Made by a program: the position numbers and the translations under genes
Part shown: positions 5,250 through 7,700 of the stretch, piece after piece
Layout of the letters: each line of letters opens with the position of its first letter
Numbering within the stretch: position 1 is the stretch's first letter
Origin: CAYWMQ01 sp964459635
GTDB taxonomy: Bacteria; Patescibacteriota; Minisyncoccia; Phycocordibacterales; UBA12088
Direction of reading: 5' to 3'
DNA length: 7,700 nucleotides
NCBI GenBank assembly: GCA_964459635.1
Contig: CAYWMQ010000038.1
Location: forward strand, 1 to 7,700
The notes under the pieces: generated by a model
What the model was told of the DNA's origin: nothing
Databases searched by the model: none
The model's input: only the letters and a program-made list of their open reading frames with translations

Positions 5250-6188
5250 ATGGCCCCCGTACAAAAAAACGAGCTTGCTGCGCTCAAGCAGGAGTTCCTG
5301 GAATATATAGAGATAGAACGCGGTCGCGGCATCAAGACGGTAGAAAATTATGACCGCTACCTCACGCGTTTTCTGCTGCACACCAAGGTGCTTCGCCCGC
5401 GTGATATTACCGAGCAAATGGTGCGTGAGTACCGCCTCTGGCTCAACAGGCAGGAAGCAAGGCCGGTAAAGGGCCGTTCGGCAAACACCCTTAAGAAGAA
5501 CACGCAAAACTACCACCTCATAGCCCTACGCGCCTTTCTTAAGTATTTGCGCAAGCGCGGGGTCACATCGCTTGAGCCCGAGCGGATAGAGCTCGCGAAG
5601 GTCGGAGAACGCTCGCTTGATCTGCTATCAGGCGCTGAGCTTGAGCGATTACTTAAGGCGGCGGGTACGTCGGACTTGCGCGGGCTGCGCGACACAGCCA
5701 TACTCCACCTGCTTTTCTCGACAGGCCTGCGTGTGTCGGAGCTGTGCGGTCTGGACGCCGACCTGGACCTGTCGCGAGACATGCTCTCTGTCCGCGGAAA
5801 GGGAGAAAAGGTGCGTGTGGTGTTCCTTTCTGATGAGGCGCGCGCTGCTGTGGCCGCGTGGCTAAAGGCCCGCAAAGACATGTGCGATGCCCTTTTTGTG
5901 CAGCTTGGCCCCCGCGCCAAGGCCCAAGGCCATACACGCCTTACGCCACGTAGCGTACAGCGCATCATCAAGTACTACGCCGCCAAAGCGGGCATTACGC
6001 GCAAAGTGACGCCGCATGTGCTCCGCCATGCATTCGCGACCGACCTCCTGGAAAACGGCGCGGATTTGCGCTCCGTGCAGGCGCTCCTGGGCCACGCGAG
6101 CATATCCACCACGCAGGTATACACCCACGTCACCGACGCACGCCTGCGCGAGGTGCATCGGCAGTTCCATCATAAAAAGGCAAAATAG
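5250..6188 (+). CDS. xerC: Xer-type tyrosine site-specific recombinase
   Basis: A 312-residue tyrosine recombinase. The N-terminal SAM-like core-binding domain spans about 10-105 (KTVENYDRYLTRFL) and the catalytic domain about 125-305. All catalytic residues are in place: R161 (GLRVSEL), K184 (VRGKGEK), H256 and R259 (TPHVLRHAFATDLL), H282 (LLGHASISTTQ) and nucleophile Y291 (YTHV). The H-to-Y spacing of nine matches XerD. The family resolves chromosome dimers at dif during segregation; no dif-like site is visible here. Similarity to XerC versus XerD cannot be settled by eye, so the symbol is approximate. A TTG at 5232 is in frame, but the ATG at 5250 gives the usual N-terminus. No Shine-Dalgarno is seen. 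It stops at TAG, convergent with the XRE genes. Confidence 0.93.
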   Translation: MAPVQKNELAALKQEFLEYIEIERGRGIKTVENYDRYLTRFLLHTKVLRPRDITEQMVREYRLWLNRQEARPVKGRSANTLKKNTQNYHLIALRAFLKYLRKRGVTSLEPERIELAKVGERSLDLLSGAELERLLKAAGTSDLRGLRDTAILHLLFSTGLRVSELCGLDADLDLSRDMLSVRGKGEKVRVVFLSDEARAAVAAWLKARKDMCDALFVQLGPRAKAQGHTRLTPRSVQRIIKYYAAKAGITRKVTPHVLRHAFATDLLENGADLRSVQALLGHASISTTQVYTHVTDARLREVHRQFHHKKAK

Positions 6189-6198
6189 GGCGGATAGC

Positions 6199-6227
6199 AA
6201 AAAGGCGCGGATGTTTCCATCCGCGCC
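6199..6227 (-). terminator. Rho-independent terminator of XRE gene 1
   Basis: On the minus strand a perfect 10-bp stem (GGCGCGGATG / CATCCGCGCC) with a GAAA tetraloop is followed by five T, ten bases past the XRE gene 1 stop. The same 30 bases recur at 6681-6710. On the plus strand the hairpin follows xer by about 15 bases but lacks a T tail, so it would serve xer mainly as a 3'-end stabiliser. Confidence 0.9.
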
Positions 6228-6237
6228 CGCGTAGCTG

Positions 6238-6528
6238 CTATTCAACTGCCTCCACCGTGAGCCGCAATCGTTTCCCGCAGTGTGCCAATGCGCGCGCGAG
6301 TCTTCCCACGAACGGCCCATCCATGGGAGCTTTACCGGCCTCAAGCAGCCGCAGATAGTCTGGACTCCAGCCCGCGACTTGGGCAACCTCCTCCAATGAA
6401 AGACCTGCTTCTGCTCTTGCTAGCCGCACAAGCATACCTGCGTGTAAAACGGCGTCCGCCACCATGTATCCGGGCATTTTTAGCACGCTTTTCAAATGTT
6501 CATGGATAGCAGCATCTTTGGCAGTCAC
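6238..6528 (-). CDS. Small XRE-type helix-turn-helix regulator (paralog 1)
   Basis: A 96-residue DNA-binding protein with a Cro/C1-type HTH at about 31-82: LVRLARAEAGLSLEEVAQVAG (helices 1-2) and SPDYLRLLEAGKA (recognition helix, about 55-67). The tail CGKRLRL resembles that of HigA/HipB-type antitoxins. The GTG at 6528 is chosen because a near-perfect Shine-Dalgarno (AAAGGAGGT, 6543-6535) lies at ideal spacing. Longer starts at 6561 or 6651 would put that site inside the gene and add residues unlike the paralog. The protein aligns with the regulator at 6732-7025 over about 70 residues. No toxin gene is adjacent, so it is an orphan regulator or a solitary antitoxin. It stops at TAG. Confidence 0.85.
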   Translation of the reverse strand: MTAKDAAIHEHLKSVLKMPGYMVADAVLHAGMLVRLARAEAGLSLEEVAQVAGWSPDYLRLLEAGKAPMDGPFVGRLARALAHCGKRLRLTVEAVE

Positions 6529-6534
6529 TGGCGT

Positions 6535-6543
6535 ACCTCCTTT
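6535..6543 (-). promoter_or_regulatory. Consensus Shine-Dalgarno fixing the GTG start
   Basis: AAAGGAGGT on the minus strand ends six bases before the GTG at 6528-6526. It is the only near-perfect Shine-Dalgarno in the window and decides the start of XRE gene 1. Confidence 0.85.
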
Positions 6544-6574
6544 GCAGACGTCCGTACTCATCGGAGCCAGAATA

Positions 6575-6602
6575 GGTATAGCACATCGCGCTAGCACATC
6601 AA
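6575..6602 (-). promoter_or_regulatory. Promoter and candidate operator of XRE gene 1
   Basis: TTGATG (6602-6597), a 16-base spacer and TATACC (6580-6575) preceded by TGC form an extended -10 promoter with start near 6568. A perfect 9-bp direct repeat (plus strand tagcacatc at 6579-6587 and 6592-6600, period 13) covers the -35 edge, the spacer and the -10 edge. That is a likely site for autoregulation by the XRE protein. Confidence 0.55.
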
Positions 6603-6680
6603 AACACACCACTAGACACCAAGGTCTTCGCGAGCAAATGTGTAAGCCCATGTTTTACGTGCAAATGAGTGCGAGGTAGG

Positions 6681-6709
6681 AAAAAGGCGCGGATGTTTCC
6701 ATCCGCGCC
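6681..6709 (-). terminator. Rho-independent terminator of XRE gene 2
   Basis: Identical in stem, GAAA loop and T tail to the terminator at 6199-6227 (30 identical bases, 6681-6710 versus 6199-6228). It lies 22 bases past the stop codon of XRE gene 2. Confidence 0.9.
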
Positions 6710-6731
6710 CACAACAGACTTATTGGCGCTG

Positions 6732-7025
6732 CTACTCGGCGCTGAGAACGAGTCGCTGCCCGCACATGTGAAGCAGTACGGCGAGTTCCTCTACTCGCGG
6801 CGCGCGCTTGGCTGTTCCATTTTCGAGCGCCATCAGATAGAAGCGCCCACACTTTGCGCGCCGTGCGATCTCCTCAATGGAGAGACCGGCAGCTTCACGT
6901 GACGAGCGCACAAGCTCGCCAGCCCGCACAATTGCCCGTGCCCCGTGAAAACTTGGGCGGTGCTCAAGTGTGCCCGCTAGCTGAGCAATAGTGCTTGCTC
7001 GGTCGGGGAACTGCATAACTGACAT
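6732..7025 (-). CDS. Small XRE-type helix-turn-helix regulator (paralog 2)
   Basis: A 97-residue protein with an HTH at about 36-88: LVRSSREAAGLSIEEIARRAK (helices 1-2) and RFYLMALENG (recognition helix). The end CGQRLVLSAE parallels paralog 1. The two share AGxLVR, EAGLS/EAAGLS, EE(V/I)A, YL and CG(K/Q)RL, but their recognition helices and first 25 residues differ, so they probably bind different operators. The ATG at 7025 is chosen because the promoter start lies near 7059. A weak Shine-Dalgarno (AGGAAAGG, 7044-7037) is 11 bases upstream, and a second in-frame ATG three codons later is possible. It stops at TAG. No toxin partner is adjacent. Confidence 0.83.
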   Translation of the reverse strand: MSVMQFPDRASTIAQLAGTLEHRPSFHGARAIVRAGELVRSSREAAGLSIEEIARRAKCGRFYLMALENGTAKRAPRVEELAVLLHMCGQRLVLSAE

Positions 7026-7061
7026 GGGTTTTCTTACCTTTCCTACCGTTGTTTCGACCGT

Positions 7062-7094
7062 CTGTATTATTACACAGTACTTGACTACCGTCAA
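7062..7094 (-). promoter_or_regulatory. Promoter and palindromic operator of XRE gene 2
   Basis: TTGACG (7094-7089), a 17-base spacer and AATAAT (7071-7066) preceded by TGT give a good extended -10 promoter with start near 7059. Two small palindromes overlap it: TTGAC-N4-GTCAA (7081-7094) on the -35, and CTGT-N8-ACAG (7062-7077) on the -10. Such placement suggests repression, most simply autorepression. Confidence 0.6.
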
Positions 7095-7366
7095 TATTAG
7101 CGGGCGGTAAATGCTCACACCCCGTCGTCCCTGCGCTTCGCCCCGCCGTAGCTCTCGGAGCGAGGGGGGGCCCGCAGGCGAAGCAAACCAGATTTTTAGC
7201 TATTTTTGCACGGCACGCACTGGATTGCCGCGTCGCTATGGCCTCACTTCACTTCAGAATACCTCAGACGGGGTAGTTCGGTTCGTGGCACTTTATGGGG
7301 GCGTGAGCTGCTACTTTCCACTTGAGCGTACTTTGCAAATCGAAACCCATCTGTGCACTTGAGTGC
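7095..7366. other. Gene-free GC-rich spacer with inverted repeats
   Basis: No frame looks coding. The left part has the inverted repeat gcttcgcc (7135-7142) / ggcgaagc (7177-7184), enclosing a small stem gctc-tcg-gagc (7151-7161) and a run of seven G. The alternative pairing cctgcg (7130-7135) / cgcagg (7173-7178) is also possible. T-rich stretches follow at 7193-7207. The right part, 7210-7366, shows nothing I recognise. Confidence 0.5.
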
Positions 7367-7372
7367 TATAGT
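7367..7372 (+). promoter_or_regulatory. Extended -10 box of xth, leaderless geometry
   Basis: TATAGT preceded by TGC. Six bases (ATCCCC) separate it from the ATG, so the expected +1 is the A of the start codon at 7379. No good -35 is visible and there is no Shine-Dalgarno. Confidence 0.6.
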
Positions 7373-7378
7373 ATCCCC

Positions 7379-7700
7379 ATGAAACTCATATCGTGGAACG
7401 TAAACGGTTTGCGGGCAGTCCACAAAAAGGGCGCATGGGCTGATGTGCTGGCGCTCAACGCGGACATACTGCTCCTCCAGGAGACCAAGTCGGAGCCGCT
7501 GCAGCTCCCTGCCGAGGTGCGAGCTCCCGAGGGCTACCACGCATTTTTCAACTCCTCACAGAAGCGCAAAGGATACAGCGGTGTGGCACTTTATTCCAAG
7601 ACCGAGCCTATATCTGTGCGGTACGACATGGAGGGCGAGCTACATCTTAATGAAGAAGGGCGGCTCATAGAGGCAGAGTTCGGGGACCTCCTGGTATACA
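7379..7700 (+). CDS. xth: Exodeoxyribonuclease III (partial, N-terminal 107 residues)
   Basis: AP endonuclease / 3'-5' exonuclease of the EEP superfamily, acting in base excision repair at abasic sites with Mg2+. Only the N-terminus is present; the gene runs off the window. Visible motifs: KLISWNVNGLR with N7, LLLQETK with the metal-binding E35 (equivalent to E34 in E. coli exonuclease III), the YSGVALYSK strand (66-74) and GRLIEAEF (94-101). The catalytic DNW and GSDH motifs lie outside. The start ATG at 7379 places N7 exactly as in the family. Confidence 0.93.
   Translation, partial: MKLISWNVNGLRAVHKKGAWADVLALNADILLLQETKSEPLQLPAEVRAPEGYHAFFNSSQKRKGYSGVALYSKTEPISVRYDMEGELHLNEEGRLIEAEFGDLLVY

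Noticed and set aside
5154..6240. dif site near xer
   Set aside because: I searched by eye for a dif-like 28-bp interrupted palindrome and saw none; the hairpins present are terminators.
6529..6651. Longer start of XRE gene 1 at 6651 or 6561
   Set aside because: Either would put the consensus Shine-Dalgarno and, for 6651, the promoter inside the gene; the added residues have no counterpart in the paralog.
4649..6710. CRISPR array
   Set aside because: The repeats are a single tandem pair, two terminator copies and one operator-like pair; there is no repeat-spacer series.
7111..7362. 83-codon plus-strand frame between XRE gene 2 and xth
   Set aside because: There is no Shine-Dalgarno or promoter, it crosses the inverted repeats, and the product resembles no protein.

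Overview
The window looks like a chromosomal segment of a Candidate Phyla Radiation (Patescibacteria, probably Parcubacteria-like) bacterium. This rests on the style of the S15, PNPase, Xer and exonuclease III proteins, short intergenic gaps, several genes with no Shine-Dalgarno and a -10 box almost touching the start codon, and small orphan regulators. No 16S rRNA or other decisive marker is present, so the phylum is an inference. The sequence is GC-rich by eye. The standard code fits: no long gene is interrupted by TGA, and the seven visible stop codons are TAG (5) or TAA (2).

Layout. Positions 1-1108 (minus) are the N-terminal 369 codons of an Ala/Pro/Thr-rich, probably disordered protein that runs off the window. 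Positions 1177-4436 (minus) form an RNA-metabolism block: rpsO (S15), a NYN/LabA-type putative ribonuclease and pnp (polynucleotide phosphorylase), in that transcriptional order. A terminator-like hairpin follows each of the three. rpsO has an extended -10 promoter placed so that transcription should start on the A of its ATG. Upstream of rpsO, about 525 bases lack a credible gene. They hold a near-consensus minus-strand promoter that would start an RNA directly at a perfect 10-bp hairpin, followed by a second GC hairpin and a tandem 13-bp repeat. This could be a non-coding RNA or a long rpsO leader.

Positions 4962-5153 (plus) encode a 63-residue lipoprotein whose Shine-Dalgarno lies inside a 12-bp hairpin, followed by a textbook terminator. 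Positions 5250-6188 (plus) encode a Xer tyrosine recombinase with all six catalytic residues. Convergent to it are two paralogous small XRE-type regulators (minus). Each ends in the same 30-base terminator sequence, and each has repeat or palindrome elements in its promoter that suggest autoregulation. After a gene-free, structured GC-rich spacer, the window ends inside an exonuclease III (xth) gene on the plus strand, again with a -10 box placed for leaderless transcription.

S15, NYN protein and PNPase form a plausible translation/RNA-turnover neighbourhood. The recombinase (chromosome dimer resolution) and exonuclease III (base excision repair) concern DNA maintenance. The most unusual material is regulatory: the structured RNA region upstream of rpsO, the occluded lipoprotein start, the leaderless promoter geometry and the duplicated regulator-terminator units.
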